From NCBI GenBank assembly GCA_016201285.1, contig JACQDE010000062.1, positions 1 through 64,000 of the forward strand: a DNA stretch of 64,000 nucleotides, written 5' to 3'. Made by a program: the position numbers and the translations under genes. Below the pieces are notes generated by a model. The model was not told where the DNA came from and searched no databases. It saw only the letters and a list, made by a program, of their open reading frames with translations. This stretch comes from Acidobacteriota bacterium. GTDB taxonomy: Bacteria; Acidobacteriota; Terriglobia; Acidiferrales; UBA7541. Numbering within the stretch: position 1 is the first letter of the stretch; each line of letters opens with the position of its first letter. Shown here one piece after another: positions 8,686 to 16,436 of this stretch.

Positions 8686-9489
8686 ATGCCGGCCACCACT
8701 CAACCCGGAACCGCTGTTCGCGGTCACTCCCTCGGCGAACTCATGGTCGCCGCCGCGGCCCGCGAAATCCGCGACGCCGAACTCGTCTTCGTCGGCATGC
8801 GCCTGCCGCTGCTCGCCTTTCTGCTTGCAAAACGCACTCACGCTCCTTCGGCTGTTGGCCTTTATGAAAATGGCATCATCCGCGACGCGCCATCCCCCGA
8901 AATGCTCTACACCATGGGTGATTCGCCCAATCTGTTCGGTGCTACTCTCTGCGGCTCGATGCTCGATGTGATGTCGCTCCTCCAGCAGGGCCGCGTCCAC
9001 GTCGGCATTCTCGGCGCCGCGGAAGTGGACCGCTTCGGAAATCTCAACACCGTCTGGGGACTCCGCGGCTCGGCGGAAATCCGCCTGCCCGGTTCCGGCG
9101 GCGCCTGCGACATCGCCTGTCTCGCACAGCGCACTGTCGTGCTCCTCCCGCACGACCGCGCGCGCCTCGTCGAACGTGTCCGCCACGTCACCTCCCCCGG
9201 CTACGGCACCGGCAATTCCTGGCGCCGCTCGCGCGGACTTCCCGCGCGCTCCGGCCCGTCGGCGATCATCACCACGATGGGCGTGCTTCGCTTCGGCGCT
9301 GATGGCGAAGCCTATCTCGCCTCGGCGCATCCCGGCGTCCCTGTTGAAGAGATCCTCGCCGCCACCGGCTGGACCCTGCGCGTTGCCGATTCGCTCAAGA
9401 CTACGCCGCCGCCCAACACCACCGAGCTTGCCGTCATCCGCGCGCTCGACCCCAAGCAATTCTGGACAGGAGCCGGCCAGCCCCAATGA
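8686..9489 (+). CDS. CoA transferase beta-type subunit (GctB/IpdB-like)
   Basis: 267 residues of the class I CoA-transferase beta subunit family. Motifs include GLYENGII, the (S)ENG motif with the candidate catalytic Glu61, GAAEVDRFGNLNT, and LPGSGGACDIA. Class I enzymes of the glutaconate CoA-transferase type move CoA between carboxylic acids through a Glu-thioester. IpdB homologues of the same fold act as C-C hydrolases in steroid ring degradation, and as I recall they lack ENG, so the motif favours genuine transferase activity here. It overlaps the next crotonase by ATGA, so the two are coupled. The alpha subunit is encoded after that crotonase. Confidence 0.82.
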   Translation: MPATTQPGTAVRGHSLGELMVAAAAREIRDAELVFVGMRLPLLAFLLAKRTHAPSAVGLYENGIIRDAPSPEMLYTMGDSPNLFGATLCGSMLDVMSLLQQGRVHVGILGAAEVDRFGNLNTVWGLRGSAEIRLPGSGGACDIACLAQRTVVLLPHDRARLVERVRHVTSPGYGTGNSWRRSRGLPARSGPSAIITTMGVLRFGADGEAYLASAHPGVPVEEILAATGWTLRVADSLKTTPPPNTTELAVIRALDPKQFWTGAGQPQ

Positions 9490-10253
9490 CCGAAACCTCC
9501 ACCATTCACGTTCGCACCGAAGGCCGCACCGCTTGGGTCACGCTCGACCGCCCGCCTCTCAACGTCATGGACATCGCCATGATGCGCGAGATCGGCGCGG
9601 CGCTCGACGACCTCCTCCCGCGCTGCGAATTCATCGTCTTCCAGGGCGCAGGCCCCAAAGGCTTCTCCGCAGGCGCCGAAGTCAAAGACCACACGCCCGA
9701 CCGCGTCCGCGAGATGCTCAGTGCCTTTCACGGCATCTTTGGAAAACTCTGGCGCGCCGACTGCATCACCATCGCCGCCGTGCACGGCGTCTGCCTCGGC
9801 GGTGGCTGCGAGCTGGCCACCTTCTGCGATTTCGTCGTCGCCACCGAATCTGCAAAATTCGGCCAGCCGGAAATCAAACTGGGCTGCTTCCCGCCGGTGG
9901 CCCTGGTCACGTTTCCCGCGCTCGCCGGCCCGCGTGCCGCACTCGACCTGATCCTCACTGGCCGCACGATTCTCGCGCCGGAAGCGAAACAGCTCGGCCT
10001 CGTCTCCCGCGTTTGCCCGGACGACGCTCTCGCCGCTTCCGTGGACGCCTTGCTGAAAGAGATCGGCGGCTTGAGTCCCGCCGTCCTGCGCATGACCCGT
10101 CGCGCCCTGTTGCAGCGCTCCGGCATGGATTTTGAGAAAAGTTTGCACGCCGCCGAACAGTTTTATCTGAACGACCTGATGAAGACGGAGGACGCCTGCG
10201 AAGGCATCCAAGCCTTCCTCGAAAAGCGCTTCCCCGTCTGGCACGGCCGTTAG
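9486..10253 (+). CDS. Crotonase resembling cyclohexa-1,5-dienecarbonyl-CoA hydratase
   Basis: 255 residues. PPLNVMDIAMM at the N-terminus, GFSAGAEVKDHTPDRVREML near residues 58-77, GVCLGGGCELATFCD and FGQPEIKLGCFPPVA are visible. Both hydratase Glu residues are present. From memory, the VKDHTP and CFPPVA segments are hallmarks of the dienoyl-CoA hydratases (Dch/BamR) of the anaerobic benzoyl-CoA pathway. This is a family resemblance, not proof of substrate. The gene sits between the two CoA-transferase subunit genes and starts within the stop codon of the first. Confidence 0.78.
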   Translation: MTETSTIHVRTEGRTAWVTLDRPPLNVMDIAMMREIGAALDDLLPRCEFIVFQGAGPKGFSAGAEVKDHTPDRVREMLSAFHGIFGKLWRADCITIAAVHGVCLGGGCELATFCDFVVATESAKFGQPEIKLGCFPPVALVTFPALAGPRAALDLILTGRTILAPEAKQLGLVSRVCPDDALAASVDALLKEIGGLSPAVLRMTRRALLQRSGMDFEKSLHAAEQFYLNDLMKTEDACEGIQAFLEKRFPVWHGR

Positions 10254-10255
10254 TA

Positions 10256-10330
10256 GCACAGGCTTTCAGCCTGTGCGCTTTGTCGCGCCCGGAGGGCGCG
10301 ACCTTGGAGTGCGGGCTTCAGCGCCGCCTT
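10256..10330. repeat. Composite intergenic repeat (GCACAGGC palindrome plus TTGGAGTGCGG element)
   Basis: GCACAGGCT/AGCCTGTGC at 10256-10276 is followed by GTCGCGCCC...GGGCGCGAC, then TTGGAGTGCGG and CAGCGCCGCCTT. The second module recurs at 17439, 24372, 25662, 34514 and 35001. Confidence 0.6.
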
Positions 10331-10352
10331 GCAATTGGCAGGGTTTTTGGAA

Positions 10353-11276
10353 ATGACTACGACGTCCAAACTCGTCACCATGCAACATGCCGTCCGGGAT
10401 CACGTGCCTTCTGGCTCGATGGTTCTGCTCGGTGCGCAGCTCGAGCCGATGATTCCGTTTGCCGCCGGCCACGAGCTCATCCGCCAGAGCCGCCGCGACC
10501 TCACCCTTGTCGGCCCTATCTCCGACATTCTCTTTGACCAGATGATCGGCGCCGGCTGCGTTGCGCGCACGATGGCTGCGTGGATCGGCAACGTCTCCGC
10601 CGGTGTCGGCTACTGCTTCCGTCGCGCCGTCGAGCAGAACATCCCGCGCCCGCTGGCCACCGTGGACTACTCGAACCTCACGCTCGCGCTCGGCCTGCAC
10701 GCCGGCGCCATGGGCGTGCCCTTCATGCCCACTTATTCGACGATGGGCAGCGACTTGCCGATCAAAAACGGCAACCTGCGCGAATTCAATTCGCCGGTGA
10801 ACGAAGAAAAGCTCATCGCCGTCCGCGCGCTGCGTCCTGACGTCGCCATCATCCACGTGCAGCGCGCCGACCAGTTCGGCAATGCGCATCTCTGGGGCTC
10901 GCTCGGCGTCGCCGTGGACGGCGCGCGCGCCGCGCGCAAAGTCATCGTCGTCGCCGAAGAAATCGTCGCGCCGGAGGTCATCGCCTCCGACCCCAACCGC
11001 ACGCTGATTCCCGGTTTTCTCGTCGCCGCCGTGGTGCACGAGCCCTGGGGCGCGCATCCCTCGCCCGTGCAGGGCCATTACGCCCGCGACCACGCCTTTT
11101 TCTCGCAGTACCACGAGCAGTCGCGCGAGCTCAAGGATTTCGAGCAATGGCTTCAGCGCTGGGTTCTTGGCGTGAAGGACCGCGCGGAATATATGAATTT
11201 GCTCGGCGCCTGCCGCGTCGAGTCATTGGGCGTCAAGCAGCACGCCATGTCGGCCCCCGCCGACTTTGGCTATTGA
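10353..11276 (+). CDS. CoA transferase alpha-type subunit (GctA/IpdA-like)
   Basis: About 307 residues of the class I CoA-transferase alpha subunit family. Motifs include GSMVLLGAQLEPMIPFAAGH, LTLVGPISDILFDQMIGAG, GVPFMPTYSTMGSD and VQRADQFGNAHLWG. It forms the partner of the beta subunit encoded at 8686. ATG at 10353 is chosen; a TTG 24 nt upstream would begin inside the preceding repeat. The acid activated is unknown, but the location points to an aromatic acid or a ring-cleavage product. Confidence 0.82.
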   Translation: MTTTSKLVTMQHAVRDHVPSGSMVLLGAQLEPMIPFAAGHELIRQSRRDLTLVGPISDILFDQMIGAGCVARTMAAWIGNVSAGVGYCFRRAVEQNIPRPLATVDYSNLTLALGLHAGAMGVPFMPTYSTMGSDLPIKNGNLREFNSPVNEEKLIAVRALRPDVAIIHVQRADQFGNAHLWGSLGVAVDGARAARKVIVVAEEIVAPEVIASDPNRTLIPGFLVAAVVHEPWGAHPSPVQGHYARDHAFFSQYHEQSRELKDFEQWLQRWVLGVKDRAEYMNLLGACRVESLGVKQHAMSAPADFGY

Positions 11277-11583
11277 TGTCGCGCCGGTCTTCAAGCTGGC
11301 ATCTTTATGCGTGTAGCGCCGGCGCCTGTGGTGAACGATGTCGAACCATCTCGCCGGCTCTTGGAGGGCAGGCACACAAGGATTCGGGACCGGCCTGTCC
11401 GGCACTTTGTTCGCGTTCGCGCACCAGAGTCCCGACAGGTTTTGTCGGGACGAAGGATCTCAGCATAGAACGCAACACACCAGATGGGATCGGCACGCAT
11501 GGCTCGCTGATTGCTATGAACTATCGACGATCAACTATCGACTGTGCACTGACGGTTGACCACTGATCACTGGGGAACGAACC
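11277..11583. repeat. Gap of repeat debris before the selenoprotein gene
   Basis: No gene seen. It contains a GGCAGGCACACAAGG...GGCCTGTCC-type element near 11365-11402 and a GTCCCGAC...GTCGGGAC hairpin with GAAGGATCT flank near 11428-11460. A degenerate short-period stretch (CTATCGA/CTGAC-like words) runs from about 11515 to 11575, ending in the GGGGAACGAACC leader of the next gene. Confidence 0.5.
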
Positions 11584-11937
11584 ATGGCGAAGGCCAAACT
11601 CCAATTTCTTCACAAACCCACTTGAACCTCCTGCCGCAAAGCAAGAGGTCTCTTGCTCAAAAAAGGCGTGGAACTCGAATTGCGCGATCTCGACAAGCAG
11701 CGGCTCACCATCGCTGAACTGGACGAGCTGATCGGCCAGCTCGACTACAAGCTCTTCTTGAACCCGCGCAACGAGCTGTTCCGCCGGTTGAAGATGAACG
11801 TGAAGCCGCCCTCGCGCGCCGAGGCGCTCAAGCTTATGGCCGCGAACCCAAACCTGATCCGCCGTCCCATCGTCGTCCGGAGCGGCTACGTCGTCCTCGG
11901 CTGCGACGAGCCCGCACTGAAGAAACTCGTGGGCTAA
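11584..11937 (+). CDS. Putative selenoprotein, ArsC/Spx-family thioredoxin-fold reductase (UxxC)
   Basis: The frame opens at ATG 11584 after a GGGGAA ribosome site and runs 117 codons to TAA, with one internal TGA at 11623-11625 (codon 14). Read through, the motif is KPT-U-TSCRKARGLL: the TGA takes the first position of the family CxxC redox motif, and Cys17 is retained. Downstream conservation is complete for the ArsC/Spx family: LELRDLDKQRLTIAELDEL, LFLNPRNELFR, and NPNLIRRPIVVRSG with the RPIV signature. A hairpin of the right geometry follows the TGA. Recoding to selenocysteine is therefore the best explanation. A nonsense mutation is the alternative, but it would have to hit exactly the redox residue. 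Substrate unknown (arsenate, or a protein or thiol disulfide). Confidence 0.8.
11626..11660 (+). promoter_or_regulatory. Candidate bacterial SECIS element
   Basis: Directly downstream of TGA 11623-11625, a 7-bp stem AGCAAGA/TCTTGCT (11640-11646 with 11651-11657) closes a GGTC tetraloop at 11647-11650. The loop begins with GG about 21 nt after the TGA. Bacterial SECIS hairpins need a small apical loop with a G at its start, about 16-37 nt from the UGA, and this fits. It is inside the coding sequence, as bacterial SECIS elements are. Confidence 0.72.
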
Positions 11938-11975
11938 CTCGCGTAGGGGCAGGACTTGCCCTGCCAACTGCCAAC

Positions 11976-12482
11976 ATGACCAAGCACCTCATCAAACTCA
12001 AAGTGAATGGCGAGCCGTACGAAGTCGCCGTTCCGCCCAACAAGCTCCTGCTCGACGTCCTCCGCGAGGACCTCGGCTTCACCGGCTCCAAACGCGGCTG
12101 CGACGATTCCTCTTGTGGCTGCTGTGCGGTGCTGATCGACGGCGCGCCAATGCTCGCTTGCGTCGCCCTCGCCTCGAGTTATCAGGACTGTGAGATCACC
12201 ACCGTCGAGGGCCTCGGCACGCTCGACGGCCTCCACCCCGTGCAGTCCGGCTTCGCCGATGGTGGCGGCTCGCAGTGCGGTTTCTGCACCTCCGGCTTCC
12301 TGATTTCGACGAAGGCCCTGCTCGATCGCAACCCGCAACCGTCACTCGACGAAATTCGCGAGGCGCTCTCCTCCAATCTCTGCCGCTGCACGGGCTACAT
12401 GCAGATCTACGAATCGGTGAAGCTCGCCATCGAGCGCGCCGCGGCCCGCAAGGCCGCGAATCCCGCGGGAGCGAGGAGCTGA
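11976..12482 (+). CDS. hcrC: 4-hydroxybenzoyl-CoA reductase-type [2Fe-2S] subunit
   Basis: 168 residues with the two [2Fe-2S] clusters of xanthine-oxidase-family small subunits. The plant-ferredoxin type cluster is in KRGCDDSSCGCCAVLIDG with a further Cys in MLACV (about residues 45-70). The helical-domain cluster is in QCGFCTSGF and NLCRCTGY (about 105-145). It passes electrons between the molybdenum and flavin subunits, whose genes follow at once. The family assignment to 4-hydroxybenzoyl-CoA reductase rests on the flavin subunit (see 14805). Cytoplasmic. Confidence 0.87.
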   Translation: MTKHLIKLKVNGEPYEVAVPPNKLLLDVLREDLGFTGSKRGCDDSSCGCCAVLIDGAPMLACVALASSYQDCEITTVEGLGTLDGLHPVQSGFADGGGSQCGFCTSGFLISTKALLDRNPQPSLDEIREALSSNLCRCTGYMQIYESVKLAIERAAARKAANPAGARS

Positions 12483-12483
12483 C

Positions 12484-14808
12484 ATGGCGATGAATTCCGT
12501 CATCGGCAAGCCGCTCCCCATGATCGAGTCCCGCGCCAAGGTCACCGGCCTCGGCAAGTACGCCGACGATCTCTCTGTGCCGGGCATGCTCATCGGACGC
12601 ATCCTGCATTCTCCGCACGCGCACGCCGTCATCCGTTCCATTGACACTTCGCGCGCCGAAGCGCTCCCCGGTGTCAAGGCTGTTGCCACCGGCAGGGACG
12701 CGCCGCATCCCTACGGTATTCTCCCCATCGGCCACGACGAGTGCGTCTTCACCGTGGACAAGGCCCGCTACATCGGCGACAACATCGCCGCTGTCGCCGC
12801 CACCTCCGCCGCAATCGCCGAGCAGGCGCTCGACCTCATCCACGTGGACTATGAACTCCTCCCCGCGTTCTTCGATCCGCTCGAATCCATGCAGTCCGCT
12901 GAGCACTGGCTCCACCCGACCAAACCCAACAACATCGAGAAGGAATATCACCATCTCTTCGGCAGCGTGGACGAAGGCTTCGCGCAGGCCGCTTTCGTCC
13001 TCGAGCAGCGCTTCTTCGCCGGCGAGGTCACCCACGCCGCGATGGAGCCGCACGCCACGCTCGCCATCTGGGAACCCGACGGCCGCCTCACTGTTCACTC
13101 TTCCACGCAGGTGCCCTACTACCTTCACCGCACGCTCTCCGAAGTTCTTGAAATGCCGATGAGCCAGATCCGCGTGATCAAGCCGCTCATCGGCGGCGGC
13201 TTCGGCGGCAAGAGCGAAATTATCCCGCTCGAAGTCGCCGCTTCCGTGCTCGCGAAAATGGCCAAGCGCCCGGTGAAGATCACCTACACGCGCGAGGAAG
13301 TTTTTCTCGCGCACCGCGGCCGCCCCATCACCATCGTGGACATGAAGGTCGGCCTGACGGAGGAAGGGAAAATCAGCGCCGTCGCCGCGCGCGTCGTGCA
13401 GGATGGCGGCGCCTACTGCGGTTACGGTCCCGTCACTGTGCTCTATTCCGGGGCGCTTCTCGGCGCGCTATACGACATTCCCAATGTCCGTTACGACGGC
13501 TTCCGCGTGCTTACCAACAAACCCGCCTGCGGCGCCATGCGCGGCCACGGCACGGTCAACGTCCGCTTCGCTTTCGAATCCGTGCTCGACGATCTCGCCC
13601 GCGACGCCGGCATTGACCCCGCCGAAGTCCGCCGCCGCAATTTGCTCAAAGCGCCGTGCATTACCGTCAACGGTTTGCGCGTCACCAGCTACGGTCTGCC
13701 CGAGTGCATTGAAAAAGTTGTCGAGCGCTCCGGCTGGAAGGAAAAGCAGGGGAAACTGCCCTACGGGAAGGGCATCGGCATCGCCTGCAGCCACTACGTC
13801 AGCGGCGCGGCGAATCCCATCATTCGCTCGAATATTCCGCACACCACCGTGCACATCAAGATTGACCGTGACGCTGGTGTCACCGTGTACACCGGCGCCT
13901 CGGAGATCGGCCAAGGCTCGGACACCATGCACGTCCAGATCGTTGCCGAAATCCTCGGCGTTCGACCCGAGCGCATCCGCCTGATCGCTGCGGACACCGA
14001 GCTCACGCCCATCGACCTCGGGAGCTACTCCAGCCGCGTCACCTTTATGGCCGGCAATGCCTGCCTCGAAGCCGCCAGGAACATGCGCGCGCAAATCCTT
14101 GAAGGCGTTGCTGCGAAGTACAAGCTTGGCACCGCCATGCTCGACATGCGCGACGAACAGGTCATCTCTCTCGACGACTCGCGCCTGCGTCTCACCTTCG
14201 ACGAGGCCGTCGCCGCCGCGCTCGAATTCCGCGGCGCGCTCGTCGCTAAAGGCACCTATGCGCCCCCCGAAGAATCCCGCGGCGGCAAGCACAAGGGCGC
14301 CGGCGTCGGCCCTTCGCCTTCCTACAGCTACAGCGCGCAGACCGTCGAAGTCTCTGTGGACACCGACACCGGCCAGATCCGCGTCGAAAAAATCATTGCC
14401 GCGCACGACTGCGGCCGCGCGCTCAACCCGCTCACCGTCGAAGGCCAGGTCGAAGGCTCGGTCTATATGGGCCTGGGCCAAGCGTTGCAGGAAGAAATGG
14501 TTTGGGACAACGGCCGCCTGATGAATCCGTCGCTGCTCGAATACAAGATTGCCACCACTCTCGAAACGCCGGAGATCGAAAGCATCATCGTCGAAAGCAT
14601 TGACCCCGAAGGCCCCTTCGGCGCCAAGGAAGCCGGTGAAGGCTCGCTCGCCGCGACGATTCCCGCTGTCGCCAATGCCATCTACGACGCCGTCGGCGTG
14701 CGCATCAATTCGCTTCCCATCACTCCGGAAAAAATCCTCGCCGCGCTGCGCGAAAAGGGAAAGCAGCAGCGCGGCGGCAAATCCGGCTCGAACGGCGGCG
14801 CGCGATGA
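12484..14808 (+). CDS. hcrA: 4-hydroxybenzoyl-CoA reductase-type molybdopterin subunit
   Basis: 774 residues, normal for the family. Xanthine-oxidase-type molybdenum motifs are present: IGGGFGGKSE near 236, ACGAMRGHGTVN near 345 (molybdopterin binding), EIGQGSDTMH near 477, and the C-terminal KEAGEGSLAATIP with the catalytic Glu. In 4-hydroxybenzoyl-CoA reductase this subunit reductively removes the phenolic hydroxyl to yield benzoyl-CoA. A related hydroxylating dehydrogenase is possible. It starts 1 nt after the stop of the Fe-S subunit and overlaps the flavin subunit by ATGA, so all three are made as one unit. No XdhC-type maturation factor is seen in the window. Confidence 0.87.
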   Translation: MAMNSVIGKPLPMIESRAKVTGLGKYADDLSVPGMLIGRILHSPHAHAVIRSIDTSRAEALPGVKAVATGRDAPHPYGILPIGHDECVFTVDKARYIGDNIAAVAATSAAIAEQALDLIHVDYELLPAFFDPLESMQSAEHWLHPTKPNNIEKEYHHLFGSVDEGFAQAAFVLEQRFFAGEVTHAAMEPHATLAIWEPDGRLTVHSSTQVPYYLHRTLSEVLEMPMSQIRVIKPLIGGGFGGKSEIIPLEVAASVLAKMAKRPVKITYTREEVFLAHRGRPITIVDMKVGLTEEGKISAVAARVVQDGGAYCGYGPVTVLYSGALLGALYDIPNVRYDGFRVLTNKPACGAMRGHGTVNVRFAFESVLDDLARDAGIDPAEVRRRNLLKAPCITVNGLRVTSYGLPECIEKVVERSGWKEKQGKLPYGKGIGIACSHYVSGAANPIIRSNIPHTTVHIKIDRDAGVTVYTGASEIGQGSDTMHVQIVAEILGVRPERIRLIAADTELTPIDLGSYSSRVTFMAGNACLEAARNMRAQILEGVAAKYKLGTAMLDMRDEQVISLDDSRLRLTFDEAVAAALEFRGALVAKGTYAPPEESRGGKHKGAGVGPSPSYSYSAQTVEVSVDTDTGQIRVEKIIAAHDCGRALNPLTVEGQVEGSVYMGLGQALQEEMVWDNGRLMNPSLLEYKIATTLETPEIESIIVESIDPEGPFGAKEAGEGSLAATIPAVANAIYDAVGVRINSLPITPEKILAALREKGKQQRGGKSGSNGGAR

Positions 14809-15845
14809 GCATGCCCGCCTTCCGCCTCGAACGCCCGCGCAGTGTCGCCGGCGCCGTCAGCATCCTCGCTGCGCACGGCCCCGATGCCATGATCCTCGCC
14901 GGCGGCACTGACGTCGTGCCCAATCTGCAGATGAAGCTCTTCTCGCCGCGTGTTCTCGTGGATATCAAATCGCTCGCGAAAGTGTGCCGCCTCTCCGCCA
15001 TCGAATGGTCGCCGGGAAACGGCCTGCGCATTGGCGCGCTCTCCACGCTTACGGCCGTCTGCGAATCGCTGCTTATCCAGGAAAAGTTTCCTGTGCTGGC
15101 CCGTGCCGTGGCGACCATCGCCGGCCCGCTTCAGCGCAACATGGGTACCCTCGGCGGCAACCTGTGCCTCGAGACCCGCTGCCACTGGTACAACCAGTCC
15201 GAGTTTTGGCGCAAATCCCTCGGCGGCTGCCTCAAGCTGCAAGTCTCGGATGCTCTTGCGGGAAAAGAAGGCCCGGTCTGCCACGTTGCCCCCGGCGGCC
15301 GGCGCTGCTGGGCTGCGTGGTCCGGCGACGCCGCACCCGCGCTACTCACCCTCGACGCCGAAATTGAAATTGCCGGCCCCGCTGGTTTACGCCGTGTCGC
15401 GCTCGCGCAGTTCTACAGGAACGACGGCATGGACCGCATTGCGCTGGGCCGCGACGAACTTCTCACTGCCGTCCGCGTCCCCCCGCGCATGGCTGGCCGC
15501 CGCGGCAACTACCGCAAGTTGCGCGTCCGCAACTCGATTGACTATCCCCTCGCCGGCGTTGCTGTCTCGATGGACGTGGACCCGCGCGGTGTCTGCCGCG
15601 ACGCCCGCCTCGCCCTTACCGCCGTCAATCCGGCGCCGCTGCTGGTGAAAGAAGTCGGCGAATGGCTCATCGGTCAGACGGCCTCGCCCGAATTGATTGA
15701 ACGCGTCGCGCAGCAGGCCATTCGCACCGCCAAGCCGCTCACCACGTCCGGCTCCACGCCCGTCTATCGCCGCGACATGGTCCGCGTCTTCACCCGCCGC
15801 GCACTGGAAGAAGCTTGGCGTGAGACGGCCGGAGCACCGGTATGA
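14805..15845 (+). CDS. hcrB: 4-hydroxybenzoyl-CoA reductase-type FAD/[4Fe-4S] subunit
   Basis: 346 residues. FAD-binding PCMH domain: AGGTDVVPNLQ near residue 32, and AGPLQRNMGTLGGNLC near 106. Unlike ordinary CO dehydrogenase or xanthine dehydrogenase flavoproteins, it carries an extra segment with Cys121, Cys126, Cys142, Cys159 and Cys168 (TRCHWYNQSEFWRKS, GPVCHVAPGGRRCWAA). This insertion is what holds the additional [4Fe-4S] cluster in 4-hydroxybenzoyl-CoA reductase beta subunits, and it is the main reason for naming the whole complex Hcr-type. The C-terminal CO-deh flavoprotein domain follows (GNYRKLRVRNSIDYPLAGVA). ATGA overlaps on both sides show tight coupling. Confidence 0.87.
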   Translation: MSMPAFRLERPRSVAGAVSILAAHGPDAMILAGGTDVVPNLQMKLFSPRVLVDIKSLAKVCRLSAIEWSPGNGLRIGALSTLTAVCESLLIQEKFPVLARAVATIAGPLQRNMGTLGGNLCLETRCHWYNQSEFWRKSLGGCLKLQVSDALAGKEGPVCHVAPGGRRCWAAWSGDAAPALLTLDAEIEIAGPAGLRRVALAQFYRNDGMDRIALGRDELLTAVRVPPRMAGRRGNYRKLRVRNSIDYPLAGVAVSMDVDPRGVCRDARLALTAVNPAPLLVKEVGEWLIGQTASPELIERVAQQAIRTAKPLTTSGSTPVYRRDMVRVFTRRALEEAWRETAGAPV

Positions 15846-16399
15846 TGGATCCTGAGCTTCAAAATGAAAAAAGAAGATACCTCGATAACGAAGTCTTGAC
15901 GCTGACAATTCAAGGTGCCCACAGCACTCGCGGAGTGCCTGTTTATACAGACAACCGACACAGCGAGCCGCTAAAGCAATTTGTTCGATGCCGCTTGCCT
16001 GAATTGGGTTCGAAATACCGAGGAGGCAGTGTCTCCGACCTAAAACACATCCAGAATATCGAAGGATTGGCCAACGACTTGACTGCCCATTTTCACGCGA
16101 TCCTCCACGGGCAGAAATTTCGTATCGGCATTTCGCAAAAGCTCCTAAATCTTTATTTGAAATACCAATGGGTGCTCGGATGGATTCCAGAACCACCACA
16201 TTGTCTCTTTGACTTTGTCGTCATCAGGAAATTGAAGCTGCCGCAACGAATCAGTTGGACAGAGATGGACTCTCGGGAGGATTACCTTATTCTGGTCAAT
16301 GCCGTGAGGAAGATTGCACAGCACGCAGGCCTGTCCATAGCTAGTTGGGAACTTCGTGAATGGTCTGGCCCATCGGGTAGAGGAACGACATCGAAATGA
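15842..16399 (+). CDS. Uncharacterised protein, AT-richer than its surroundings
   Basis: 185 residues, not recognised by function. Visible segments: YTDNRHSEPLKQFVRCRLPE near 35-54, SQKLLNLYLKYQWVLGWI and PEPPHCLFDFVVI near 98-128, and a C-terminal helix EDYLILVNAVRKIAQHAG. I have an impression of seeing NLYLKY...PPHCxxD proteins as scattered orphans in many bacteria. The ATG overlaps the hcrB stop (ATGA), yet base composition by eye drops to near 50% GC with AT-ending codons, unlike every neighbour. It was probably acquired recently and landed at the end of the hcr operon. There is no signal peptide or membrane helix. Confidence 0.7.
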   Translation: MMDPELQNEKRRYLDNEVLTLTIQGAHSTRGVPVYTDNRHSEPLKQFVRCRLPELGSKYRGGSVSDLKHIQNIEGLANDLTAHFHAILHGQKFRIGISQKLLNLYLKYQWVLGWIPEPPHCLFDFVVIRKLKLPQRISWTEMDSREDYLILVNAVRKIAQHAGLSIASWELREWSGPSGRGTTSK

Positions 16400-16436
16400 C
16401 CCCTTCTTTCTGTGGCTCTGTTGAGCAAATCTAAAA

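Noticed and set aside
11653-11937. A 94-codon gene starting at TTG 11653
   Set aside because: It would lack the redox motif and the first beta strand of the ArsC fold; the upstream ATG with ribosome site plus TGA readthrough explains the sequence better.
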